Source: Azolla caroliniana (lineage: Eukaryota; Polypodiophyta). Taken from it: a DNA stretch of 64,000 bases. The stretch lies in the NCBI GenBank assembly GCA_043228905.1, contig JBHGNT010000007.1, positions 20,894,001 through 20,958,000 of the forward strand, read 5' to 3'. Below, piece by piece: positions 1 through 8,936 of this stretch (position 1 is the stretch's first letter; each line of letters starts with the position of its first letter). A program made the translations under genes and the position numbers. The notes under the pieces were generated by a model. The model did no database searches. It was not told the origin of the DNA and worked only from the letters and a program-made list of their open reading frames with translations.

Positions 1-2
1 AC

Positions 3-1601
3 CGAAACGACAACGAGGAAGGTCATAACGGACGGAGGAAAGACCCCTCAACACCGAGACTGGAGACTACGGCGGTTGCGCTCAAATGCCAACATAAGAC
101 CGGAGAGAAGGGCGGTGGCCGTGAAGAGGCGTGGCCCGGAGCGAGCACATACGAAGATGAGGATGCGAGGCCCAGAACGGGCATGTACGAGAGGACCGAC
201 GGAGAGGTCGGGAGCGGCAAAGAGGAGAGAGTTGGGAACCGACCCGACCGGAAGATGAACCGGTCGATAATCCGACACGACCGGAAGACGAACCGGAGAA
301 GAGCCGGCAAGGCCGGATTTGTTCGGACAAACATGTACTGGCCGGTTACGATTACGGAAGGGAGCCGACCAAACCGGAACTCGATCGGCCGAGACCCATC
401 CGGGCGAAGGCTAAGTCGGCATGATTGGAGGTCGAGGCGAACGGGCCACAACACCCGGTGGGAGCCGGTGAGCGCGAGAGGGAGGCCAAGCGGGCATGAT
501 GACTACGGTTCCGTGGAAGACCGGAAACAAGCGGGACCCTCCCCACCTATTCTAGAGACTTTGGCAGCTGCGAATCAACGTAAGACCGGAGAGACGGCAG
601 GTGGCGGCGAGGAGTCGGAGACCGGAACGGACGAGGCTACCGGAACGAGTACCCGGTGCGTGAAGACGGACGAGCACGGCAAAGAGGGCCAAACGGAGAC
701 GGAATGGTCTACGACGACAAAGGACGAAGAGACCGACACGGAGGTCGGGTTTACGACGGACAAGGCGCGTAATACGAAGTACGCACTACGGCGTAAAATG
801 GAGCATGCACTACGGCCGGCGAAGGGCCAAGAAGCAAGCATGCAGCCGGAAGAGCGGCAACGAGTGACCGGCAACGGCGGACCGGTCGAGCCTTTGAGAG
901 GCAAGCACGCTGCAAGAGACGGAGCGGTGAGTTGCCGGGATCGGCGGATGAACGACGAAAGTGGAGGATGGTGCGCGGAGAGCAAAGAGTTATGCAGCAC
1001 CGGGGAGAGACAAAGCGGCGGCTTCTCGAAGAGCATGCAAGGCCAAGCGGGCCAAGAGGGCGCAAGTCGAGGCGAGGCGGTAACGAGAGCCTCGAGGGAC
1101 ACCGACACGGAGGTCGGGATGACAATACGCTCTACTACAAGAGAGCACGGAGAGCAAGGGAGAATGGAGGTGCGCGTAATGGGGTCACCTAAGGGCCAAA
1201 GAATGAGCGCATATTCGGGGGACAACATCGGCGCACGGGAAGAGCCTACGGAAGGCAAGCGCGGAGCGGGAAGAATCGACACACCGAGGTGTTCGGCATG
1301 CGGAGACGATAAAACCAAAGGAGGAACATACGCGGCACAAAAAGGGCGGAATCCGGAGTGCGATCGGAGAGATCGGGAGCGCACCCGGAGGACATACAAG
1401 CCTTTGCGAGGAATGCACGCGACGAGAGACGGAGCAGTGAGGTGCCGGTATCGGCGGATGATCGGCGAGCATGGAAGGCTAAGTCTTGAGAACCGGGGGG
1501 GGGTGCGTGGAGAGCAACGGGCTACGCGCCGGGAAGAGGAAGCGCGGCGTCCTGGAAGGCATGCGAGGCCAAGCGGGCCAAGAGGACGAGAGTCGGGATG
1601 A
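3..1601 (+). pseudogene. Gag C-terminal tail of element Z, partial
   Basis: An open frame runs from the window edge to 1601 in the frame of the ATG at 183. It carries two copies of the family tail module (about 42-130 and 540-620): a short Leu-Glu-Thr core, then an Arg/Lys-Thr-Gly-Glu segment, then Gly-Gly-Gly. The rest is Arg/Gly/Glu-rich and hydrophilic, with no protease, RT or integrase motif. The N-terminal Gag core lies outside the window. Opposite-strand frames are also open because the sequence is GC-rich, so coding status is inferred from the module shared with A, B and C, not from length. Confidence 0.45.
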
Positions 1602-1830
1602 AGCGGTAACGGGAGTCCCGAAGGACACTGACATGGTGGTCGGGATGACGGTATGCTCTACGGCGAGAGAGCATAGCGAGCAAAGGAGAAGCGAGGAGCG
1701 CATAATGAGGTCGTCGAGGAACCGAAGAACAAGCGCATGTTCGGGAGACAACAAGGGCACACGGAAAGAGCCTACGGAAGGTGAGCGCGGAATGGAGGGA
1801 ATCGGCACGAGGTGTTCGAGATGAAGAGAG
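960..1830 (+). repeat. Tandem duplication of about 526 bp in element Z
   Basis: A block beginning near ggcggatgaacgacg is repeated downstream with similar order and spacing. For example, ggccaagcgggccaagagg occurs at 1041 and again at 1567, followed each time by a similar gaggcggtaacg stretch and a GACAC(T/C)GACA..GGTCGGGATGAC stretch. The copies have diverged. The tail of this family seems to grow by internal duplication. Confidence 0.65.
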
Positions 1831-1946
1831 GATCGATCCGGAGATAGAACACAAGCGGTACGCGAGGGGCGGAATCCGGCAAGCAAACGGGGTGACCGAG
1901 GGCCTAATCGAAGGACCTACGTGGCGGACAAAGTAAGAGTGACCGG

Positions 1947-2891
1947 TGTCGTGTGAATCTTCACACACTATGTAAAAATAATAATAAAATAATTATTATA
2001 GATTAGATTAGTAGCTTACTATAGAAAGATGGATATACTCAAGAGCTTCAAAATGTATTTTAGTATATACAAAATAGAGAAATACATATCAAGTTATGTG
2101 AAAATAAAGTTTGAGAAGATAGGGAAATTAGGGTTTTCTTGAGAGATATGGCTTCCCTAAGATAAGGGAGTTGAGAAGGAAAAGAAAAAGAAATATAATA
2201 TGGAGAGAACTCATGAGTATAGGAAAAAAAATGGAATTATATATGGAGTTCCTCGTTGATCATATGCCTCCACTTTTTGTTGCATGGCCTCTACTTTTAG
2301 TTGCATAGCTTTTCTTTTCGTTGAATCTATTTTTAGTTGCATGGCTTTTTCTTTAGTTGCGTGCGACCGTCCACTTGACCTTTACTTTAGTCTCTTTTAC
2401 CTTTTTTTAAATAGCCACATGATCCTTTTATCCGTTTGATTTGCGTCCAACCTCGTACGGGCCGGTTCCGCCCAATCGCCGAATCCCTCGCCGGCCGGCA
2501 AGCAAAACCGGAACCGGAACCGGCCGGCAAGCAAAATGGAACCGAAACCCTAATTTCCTTACGGAATCCAAAAACCCTAATCTTCCCTACGGAAGCCATA
2601 ATACTCATATAACCATAATCTCTTATCAAAGCCAAGAACCCTAAATCTCTATGGAATCCATATCTTAGTTTCCTCTAATCTGTTATTCTAGCAATCTCCT
2701 TAAGATAAAACTTTTGTAATCTCAATCTTGGGATTGATTGTAATCTTTCTTTCCCTTTATTAATGAAATTTGTGAATCTTTATCATTTTGTATTAATTGT
2801 TTAATATAATCATACGAATTTGATATCTTCCGGTCGGAGGCCCCGAGGTCCTGCCTCAAAGTTCACGTATCCTCATCATATTTTCGCGACA
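1947..2891 (+). repeat. Element A, 5' LTR (945 bp)
   Basis: Starts TGTCG and ends CGACA, a perfect 5-bp terminal inverted repeat. Just inside the start is the palindrome gtgtgaa-tc-ttcacac. The left 180 bp and right 350 bp match the 3' LTR of A (4885-5278 plus 8937-9797). The middle does not match in the same orientation: about 2125-2490 is the reverse complement of 3' LTR bases about 9110-9475, and the TATA-bearing block of the 3' LTR is missing here. Confidence 0.85.
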
Positions 2892-2895
2892 TCTT

Positions 2896-2915
2896 TGGTG
2901 AACCTGACGTGAATC
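2896..2915 (+). promoter_or_regulatory. Element A primer-binding site, tRNA-Trp type
   Basis: TGGTGAACCTGACGTGAATC lies 4 bp (tctt) after the LTR. The reverse complement equals the 3' end of plant cytosolic tRNA-Trp(CCA), including CCA, with a single mismatch (CCT for CCC). The comparison uses remembered plant tRNA-Trp sequence. Confidence 0.8.
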
Positions 2916-2936
2916 GAGGCGGTAGGAGGATATCTC

Positions 2937-4052
2937 ATGGAGGCATATAGATACAAAGAACCGAAGAGATGCAAACTATACGAGTTCAATCAATGGGTAT
3001 CATCATTAAAGACCCACCAAAGTGCCATGCATGCTTTCGTTGAGTTCGAGTGTCGCTTTGCACAACTCTCGAAGCGGGATCAAAGATTAGTGGGGGTGGA
3101 AAAAGTCCTAATGTTTGTGAAGTCAATCGATCGGAAGGAAAGGAATGCCATTGGAATCCGACTTGAGGATGATGATGGTGCAAACGGCCTCACCGAGGAT
3201 TGGACGAAAGTGGAAAGAGTATGTCAATTGCACGATAAGAGGAAGACAAGATTCTTATCGGCAACAACACAATCCATGACGGATGGTGAAAGGAGGACAA
3301 AAAGCAACTACAAACTACCACCTAAAGAAGAAAACTCGAAGAGGGAAGGTTCAACAATACTCGACATAGAAGTCTTGATGGAAGAGGCGTTTGAGAACTT
3401 AAAGGCGCAAGTTGAGGCTGAAGAGAAGCTTCAAAAGGAGCAAAAATTGAAGCAAATTATGAGCGAGGAAGAAGAGGCCTCCCAACAAATGCGGATTAAT
3501 GTTACGGTTGATACAAAGGCCCAAGTTCGGTACCATGATGTAACCATGGGAGAAGACGTGGAACAAGACGCCTTCTCGTCTTGCAAAGAAACAATGGCGA
3601 AGAATGAAACAAATGAATCGAGGGTGGCAAATGCCTCTTCAAGCGAAGAAAAATGTTTCGGAACACACATCGTGTCTGAAACATCAAGTGATGAAGGTGC
3701 TAGCATGAGCAAAGCTTCCATGATCGAGGGAGATAAAAAGTGTGAGGCTGACATGATTGAGGAGATAGCCACGAAAAACGACATCGAGTCAAAGGTGGCT
3801 AAGGACCAGTCAATGACGGATGGTCGTGTCATGACTTTCTCCACATTTGTTCTAGAGACTTGGGCAGATGTGTCGGAAAGCAAACGTGAGACCCAAGAGA
3901 CGGAAGGTGGCGGCGAGGAAGTGAAGGTCAAGGCTAATACATGCGAAGAAGAAGGAGACGTTAAGCCGAAGAGGGTAGAAGACGATCATGAAGAGACTTT
4001 CCCCACAAAAGTTCTTGAGACTTGGGCATTAACCGATGTAAGACCCAAGTGA
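2937..4052 (+). CDS. Element A Gag-like protein, N-terminally shortened
   Basis: A 371-aa ORF. Its first 90 residues align with the middle of the B Gag: an LxEFNQWV segment, then EFECRFAQLSKR, VLMFVKSIDRKER, LTEDWTKVERVC. The first roughly 115 residues of the B protein are absent, so the ATG at 2937 follows a deletion between the PBS and the Gag core. The C-terminal half is acidic and carries tail modules (about 3838-3950 and 3990-4060). No zinc knuckle, protease or polymerase follows. Role inferred: structural Gag of a non-autonomous element. Confidence 0.6.
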   Translation: MEAYRYKEPKRCKLYEFNQWVSSLKTHQSAMHAFVEFECRFAQLSKRDQRLVGVEKVLMFVKSIDRKERNAIGIRLEDDDGANGLTEDWTKVERVCQLHDKRKTRFLSATTQSMTDGERRTKSNYKLPPKEENSKREGSTILDIEVLMEEAFENLKAQVEAEEKLQKEQKLKQIMSEEEEASQQMRINVTVDTKAQVRYHDVTMGEDVEQDAFSSCKETMAKNETNESRVANASSSEEKCFGTHIVSETSSDEGASMSKASMIEGDKKCEADMIEEIATKNDIESKVAKDQSMTDGRVMTFSTFVLETWADVSESKRETQETEGGGEEVKVKANTCEEEGDVKPKRVEDDHEETFPTKVLETWALTDVRPK

Positions 4053-4884
4053 AGGACGGTGGCGGGAAAGAAACAAAGATCAACGCCAACATGAACAACC
4101 ATAAGGTGGAAGTGGCAAAGAGTAGCACGACAAAGTCAATGCCAAACTACAAAATTCCTCCACACTCGTTTGAAAGACTTGGGCATTAATAGATGTAAGA
4201 CCCAAGAGAAGGACGATGGCGGCGAGGAAGCAAGGGTTAAAGCCAATGTGTGCAACAAGGAAGTAAAGCAAAGCAAAATCACGAAAGTCCATGTGTGCGA
4301 CAAAGAGGTCAAGGAAAGCATGAAGACAAAAGCAAATGTGTGCAACAAAGAGACCAAGCAAACCTCAAAAAGTAAAGATGGGGGCCAAGTGGGCCAATCG
4401 GATACGAAAGATGTGATCACAAAATCTAACAAGGATAATACTAGCGTAGAAGTCATAGTCAATTCTAACACAAGAGTATACCAAGAAAGTGGACAAAGTG
4501 GGAAGCATACAATGTGGTCACTTAAGGACCTACAAGAGAGCATGTCGTTAAAGAATGGACCACTAAGAGTACTCAACAATAGTACTTCGATAAGGCCTTT
4601 GAAAGACATGCATGGAACAAGAAAGAATGATAAGAGAAAATTAGATGACCAAGGAGATGGTCGAGATGAAGGTGGCACATGCATAAAGAGTGAAGCATTA
4701 TGCTCTAGTGGAGCAAAGAGAGCCATGACAACCGGTTATGGAAATGCAAAGAGTAAACGAAGAATATGGTGGATCGGATGGCAATGGCGATTCGGGTACA
4801 TCAACGAAAAATTAAAGTAAACAAAAATGGCACCTCATCACAATTGGCACATACCAGTGGATGTGCAGGTTTGGTGGGGGCGAA
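4053..4884 (+). pseudogene. Element A Gag tail remnants and 3' internal region
   Basis: A further tail module copy lies at about 4165-4260, then an open stretch (4170-4820) rich in Lys, Asp and Asn. It corresponds to the tail of element Z and ends in the sequence RIWWIGW shared with B. It is out of frame with or separated from the main Gag by a stop after 4052, so it is probably decayed. The segment ends in the polypurine tract. Confidence 0.5.
4848..4884 (+). promoter_or_regulatory. Element A pre-PPT hairpin and polypurine tract
   Basis: CACAT (4848-4852) pairs with ATGTG (4861-4865). The purine-rich ggtttggtgggggcgaa then runs to the 3' LTR. The same hairpin and tract occur at the equivalent place in B, C, D and Z. 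Confidence 0.7.
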
Positions 4885-5278
4885 TGTCGTGTGAATCTTC
4901 ACACACTATGTAAAAAAAATAATGAAATAATTATTATAGATTAGATTAGTAGCTTACTATAGAAAGATGGATATACTCAAGAGCTTCAAAATGTATTTTA
5001 CTATATACAAAATGGAGAAATACATATCAAGTTATGTGAAAATAAAGTTTGAGAAGATAGGGAAATTAGAACTATCCCACATAGATAGGAAACTTAAGGC
5101 CCTGGCTATATAAGCACCTTGAGCTCCCTCATTTTTCATTTGTGCTAAGAGCACTTTGGCCACTTTGTCTTGATGGATGATGGTGGCCAAATTCCCTAAA
5201 ACTGGAAACCGGCCGGTAAGCAAATTCGGAAAACGGGTCTCGTAAGCAAATCCGGAAACTGACCGGTATGCAAACCGG
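4885..5278 (+). repeat. Element A, 3' LTR, left part
   Basis: Starts TGTCGTGTGAATCTTCACAC like the 5' LTR. It then has a block absent from the 5' LTR that holds a TATA box (TATATAA at 5107-5113), and the beginning of an array of ccggtaagcaaa-type units. Broken at ccgg (5275-5278) by insertion of element B. Confidence 0.85.
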
Positions 5279-5378
5279 TGTCGTAGTGTATTTCGTACAC
5301 TACGTGAAAAAGTAAAAATAATATAACCGATTTAATTACATATAAATAAATAAAATAAGAAAATCAAGATATTTATCA

Positions 5379-5447
5379 CGTGCATAGGGCAAGATTTGAA
5401 CCTTGTACCTCCACGTAGCCAAACCTCAACTTTACCATTATGCTACC
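5379..5447 (-). other. tRNA-like A-box/B-box pair in the B LTR (antisense)
   Basis: On the minus strand GGTAGCATAATGGTA (A-box-like) is followed about 45 bp later by GGTTCAAATCTTGCC (B-box-like). The arms do not fold into a full tRNA. The same pair is in the 3' LTR of B (about 8239-8307) and in both LTRs of D, where the B box is a better GGTTCGAATCTTGCC. Probably a captured tRNA or SINE head. Confidence 0.5.
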
Positions 5448-5715
5448 TTATCTTTACTGTTCTATAAATAGATTTAATAACTATAATTGCTTTATTTGCG
5501 CCTACCTTTATTAAAAGGTAAATCATGCATTTTTAGAGTGCGTGAATATTTTATAGAAAAACGCAAGCAACTAAAAAGTGACTCATGCACATCTAGCGTG
5601 CATGAGCACTATATTTAGCAAATAAAAGCAAGGATTAGAAAAGCATCACATGCACATTTAGTGTGCATGAACATATTAGAAAAAGCATGTAGCTATGCTT
5701 AGTCTCTCCCATCAC

Positions 5716-5722
5716 TATATAA
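5716..5722 (+). promoter_or_regulatory. Element B LTR TATA box
   Basis: TATATAA followed by ggacgggg, 357 bp before the LTR end; the same at 8576-8582 in the 3' LTR. Transcription from here would place the three ggatt stem-loops in the 5' leader. Confidence 0.6.
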
Positions 5723-6076
5723 GGACGGGGAGCACATTGTAGTTTTTGTTGATTATTTTTCTATAATGATCAATCAATCTAAAATATTCGTGGGATTCAC
5801 GAATTTGCTAAAATAATTCTCTCTTACTACCTAAATATTGACTAAATATACTAAACTCGTGGGATTCACGAATGTTGCCATCAAAAATTACTCTTATAAT
5901 CTAAATATTGTTTTAAAATACACTAAACTCGTGGGATTCACGAGATTACTATCTTACTTCTCTTCCTATTATTCATAACTAGCCTTAAGTTGTATTCCTC
6001 TTCCTCCTAGTCCAAAACCTCGGCGGTTCCCACCCGACTCACGCAAACGATCCGGAGCCGAAAGGCACGACACAGT

Positions 6077-6094
6077 TGGTGAACCCGACGTGAA
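6077..6094 (+). promoter_or_regulatory. Element B primer-binding site, tRNA-Trp type
   Basis: TGGTGAACCCGACGTGAA, 4 bp (cagt) after the LTR, is an exact 18-base complement of the plant tRNA-Trp 3' end with CCA. Confidence 0.85.
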
Positions 6095-6110
6095 GGTGGG
6101 TGGCAAGGAG

Positions 6111-7367
6111 ATGGAGAATCAACAAGAGGCAATGAGCATAACGATGATGATGATGTTCGAGCGGATGCTACAAGAACAACGAGCGATGTCGGAGATCACG
6201 GGGGCAGTAAAGCGGCTCGTACAACGAAATGGACAATTCAACGGAAACGATGTGTCATGCTATCTACGTGACTACAAGGCGGAGATGATACGATGTGGGA
6301 TACCGGAAGGATTGCAAGTGACATCCTTCAATCAGGTGGCCACGGATGAGCTACAAGAGAGAATCCACAAGATACGGCAACAAAACTCGACATGGGGGTC
6401 ATTCGAAGAAGCTTTACGAGAGGCATATGATTACAAGAGATCAAAGGGACAAGGTCGGCGAAAATTCGACGAATGGGTGGCATCGGAGAAGACCCACCGA
6501 AGTGCAACACAAGCATTCCTAGAGTTCGAGCATCGTTTTGCTCGACTCTCGGAGCAGGAACAACGATTGGTGGGGGAGGATAAAGTCCTAATGTTCGTAA
6601 AATCGATCGATCGAAAAGAAAGGATGGACATCGGGATCGAACTCGAAGACGATGAAGGTGCGAACGGTCTTACCGAGGATTGGGCCAAAGTCCAAAGGGT
6701 ATGCCGGAGACATGATGAGAGGAAGATGAGAATCTTGTCAACGACATGGCCGATGAAGGATGGTCGATTGAAGACAAACGATGGAGCCGATATGAAGGCC
6801 GAAATACAACATGATGGTGCGACGGAAGAGGGTGTAAAACAAGCTACCCTCTTGTCTTGCGAAAGAACGACGGCGAAGGATAAGGCCGATAACCCAAGTG
6901 TAGAAGAAGATTTCGGAATACAAGTGTCCGAAACATCAGGTGAAAAAGGGGTAAGCATAATTGATGTTTCCATAATTGATGCAGTGAAAGAGAGCAAGGA
7001 GGACTTGATTGAGGAGGTCACCACGAAAGATGACATCGAATCGAAGGTGGCTATGGACGAATCAACGACGGATGGCCATATCGAGACTTCCCCACCACTG
7101 ATTCCAGAGACTCCGGCGGTTGCGTTCGAAAGGCAATGTGAGACCGAAGAGACGGAAGGTGGCGGAGAGAAAACAAAGGTCGAAGTCGGTGCATACGACA
7201 GAGAGATAGCCAAGAATATGGCTATGGGTGAAACAATGGAGGATGATAATACCGAGGATTCCTACCCACTAATTCTAGAGACTTCGGCAGTTGTGTCCGA
7301 GAACCAACGTGAGACCGGAGAGACGGGAGGTGGCAGCAAGAAAGGTAAAGTCGGAAGCCGGTTTTGA
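6111..7367 (+). CDS. Element B Gag-like protein (418 aa)
   Basis: I take the ATG at 6111; the frame is open a few codons earlier, inside the PBS, but without an ATG. A methionine-rich N-terminus is followed by an alpha-helical Gag core: VKRLVQRNGQFNG, then YLRDYKAEMIRCGIP, WGSFEEALREAYDY, FLEFEHRFARLS, KVLMFVKSIDRKER and LTEDWAKVQRVC. The acidic tail has two modules (about 7080-7190 and 7255-7350) of the ETxAVxxExQRETxETGGG type. No CCHC knuckle. The core aligns with the Gag of element H, which does continue into zinc knuckle and protease. Inferred role: particle protein of a non-autonomous retroelement. Confidence 0.75.
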   Translation: MENQQEAMSITMMMMFERMLQEQRAMSEITGAVKRLVQRNGQFNGNDVSCYLRDYKAEMIRCGIPEGLQVTSFNQVATDELQERIHKIRQQNSTWGSFEEALREAYDYKRSKGQGRRKFDEWVASEKTHRSATQAFLEFEHRFARLSEQEQRLVGEDKVLMFVKSIDRKERMDIGIELEDDEGANGLTEDWAKVQRVCRRHDERKMRILSTTWPMKDGRLKTNDGADMKAEIQHDGATEEGVKQATLLSCERTTAKDKADNPSVEEDFGIQVSETSGEKGVSIIDVSIIDAVKESKEDLIEEVTTKDDIESKVAMDESTTDGHIETSPPLIPETPAVAFERQCETEETEGGGEKTKVEVGAYDREIAKNMAMGETMEDDNTEDSYPLILETSAVVSENQRETGETGGGSKKGKVGSRF

Positions 7368-7373
7368 TGGAAG

Positions 7374-8100
7374 GTGATCCGGACGGGATTCCGATTCGAA
7401 AGAAAGCCGAAACGGGTAAAAGAGGATTCGACTGAAAGTCGACCCGAAAGAAAGCCGAACCGAAAGGAAGAGAATTCGGCCGAAAGACGACACAAACGAA
7501 AGCTGAATCGGGCGAATGAGGATTCGGCCGAAAGACGACCCGAAAGAAAGCCGACCCGAAAAGGGGTCGACTCGGTCAAAACCGATCGACCGAGTCTGAC
7601 TTGGCCGAACGCGAATATGGATGGAAGCCGACCTAGCTGAAAGCCGATCGGACGAGACCGATCCGGAAAGAAGCTAATCCGACTCAATCGGAGGTTGGAC
7701 CAGTCGAGGCTGGTGAAAACGAGGAAAAGAAAGCCAACCGAAACCGAAACCGATAGATCGAAACCGGGCCGGAAGGAGACCGACTCAATCGAAACCAAAC
7801 AACCGATTCCGATTCGGTCGAATACGAATCCGATCGGAAGCCGATCAAACTGAAAGTCGATCGGACGAGAGCGATCCGGAAAAAAGTCAAGGTTGATGAA
7901 GACAAGAAAGAGGCCAGTAAAAGACCCTACCACGAATGACAAGGGCCAAGAATATGACGAGAGAGAACAAAGAATATGGTGGATCGGATGGCGACAATGG
8001 TTCGGGTGGAAAGAATGGGTCTCCTCAAAATGGAGAGACAAAGTTGACATAGCGGGACAAACGGAGGATGAAGGGGAGACAACGAGCATCGGCAACTTCG
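7374..8100 (+). repeat. Element B tail minisatellite-like region
   Basis: Repeats of the kind gaaagaaagccgacccgaaaagg and gattcggccgaaagacgac recur at roughly 40-50 bp, encoding ERKPNR- and AERRPERK-like strings (7374-7640). After these comes cgaaaccgataga-type text to about 7890, then an open stretch to 8186 containing RIWWIGW. It looks like expanded Gag tail, not a separate gene. Confidence 0.5.
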
Positions 8101-8101
8101 G

Positions 8102-8138
8102 CACATACCGGAGGATGTGCGGGTTCGGAGGGGGCGAG
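8102..8138 (+). promoter_or_regulatory. Element B pre-PPT hairpin and polypurine tract
   Basis: CACAT (8102-8106) pairs with ATGTG (8115-8119), followed by gggttcggagggggcgag up to the 3' LTR. Confidence 0.75.
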
Positions 8139-8932
8139 TGTCGTAGTGTATTTCGTACACTACGTGAAAAAGTAAAAATAATATAACCGATTTAATTACA
8201 TATAAATAAATAAAATAAGAAAATCAAGATATTTATCACGTGCATAGGGCAAGATTTGAACCTTGTACCTCCACATAGCCAAACCTTAACTTTACCATTA
8301 TGCTACCTTATCTTTAGTGTTCTATAAATAGATTTAATAACTATAATTGCTTTATTTGCGCCTACCTTTATTAAAAGGTAAATCATGCATTTTTAGAGTG
8401 CGTGAATATTTTATAGAAAAACGCAAGCAACTAAAAAGTGACTCATGCACATCTAGCGTGCATGAGCACTATATTTAGCAAATAAAAGCAAGGATTAGAA
8501 AAGCATCACACGCACATTTAGTGTGCATGAACATATTAGAAAAAGCATGTAGCTATGCTTAGTCTCTCCCATCACTATATAAGGACGGGGAGCACATTGT
8601 AGTTTTTGTTGATTATTTTTCTATAATGATCAATCAATCTAAAATATTCGTGGGATTCACGAATTTGCTAAAATAATTCTCTCTTACTACCTAAATATTG
8701 ACTAAATATACTAAACTCGTGGGATTCACGAATGTTGCCATCAAAAATTACTCTTATAATCTAAATATTGTTTTAAAATACACTAAACTCGTGGGATTCA
8801 CGAGATTACTATCTTACTTCTCTTCCTATTATTCATAACTAGCCTTAAGTTGTATTCCTCTTCCTCCTAGTCCAAAACCTCGGCGGTTCCCACCCGACTC
8901 ACGCAAACGATCCGGAGCCGAAAGGCACGACA
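8139..8932 (+). repeat. Element B, 3' LTR (794 bp)
   Basis: Same length and features as the 5' LTR. Differences I can see are two in the antisense tRNA-like stretch, one nearby (ttac/ttag), and one at acatgcac/acacgcac; three of the four are transitions. Confidence 0.92.
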
Positions 8933-8936
8933 CCGG

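Larger units (their letters stand above)
1..1946 (+). mobile_element. Element Z, internal region (5' LTR outside the window)
   Basis: GC-rich internal part of a gag-only LTR retrotransposon. It is split by element A: the sequence before 1947 and after 9797 reads as one stretch, with ccgg duplicated at 1943-1946 and 9798-9801. Its 3' LTR is at 10127-10645. The text resembles the Gag tails of A, B and C, including the module ending in ETGETGGGxE. No pol is seen. Z itself sits in element H, which resumes at 10646 with ccgg. The assignment rests on shared modules and the LTR; the 5' LTR and PBS lie outside the window. Confidence 0.7.
5279..6072 (+). repeat. Element B, 5' LTR (794 bp)
   Basis: TGTCG...CGACA ends. 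At the left tip is a perfect 8-bp hairpin, gtagtgta-tttcg-tacactac. An antisense tRNA-like stretch lies at 5379-5447, a TATA box at 5716-5722, and three stem-loops with loop ggatt at 5786-5804, 5857-5871 and 5928-5944. The right end carries a cctagtccaaaacc segment shared with C, D and Z. Confidence 0.92.
5279..8932 (+). mobile_element. Element B, complete gag-only LTR retrotransposon
   Basis: The best preserved copy of the tRNA-Trp-primed family: LTRs of 794 bp each (5279-6072, 8139-8932), PBS, one Gag-like ORF, tail repeats, hairpin and PPT. I count only four differences between the two LTRs, so it is young. It is inserted in the 3' LTR of A with ccgg duplicated (5275-5278, 8933-8936). Structure matches the described TR-GAG type of non-autonomous elements. 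Protease, RT, RNase H and integrase are all absent. Confidence 0.9.

Noticed and set aside
183-1601. A long ORF (472 aa) as a host gene
   Set aside because: Carries the family Gag-tail module, lies between family LTRs, and the other strand is equally open from GC bias.
5274-5278. A conventional 5-bp duplication (accgg) for A and B
   Set aside because: It would force the LTR to end GAC and break the TGTCG/CGACA symmetry; C and D show 4 bp by reading-frame and empty-site tests.
5379-5447. A tRNA gene in the LTR of B
   Set aside because: Only the A and B box regions match; acceptor and anticodon arms do not pair, so it is at most tRNA-derived.
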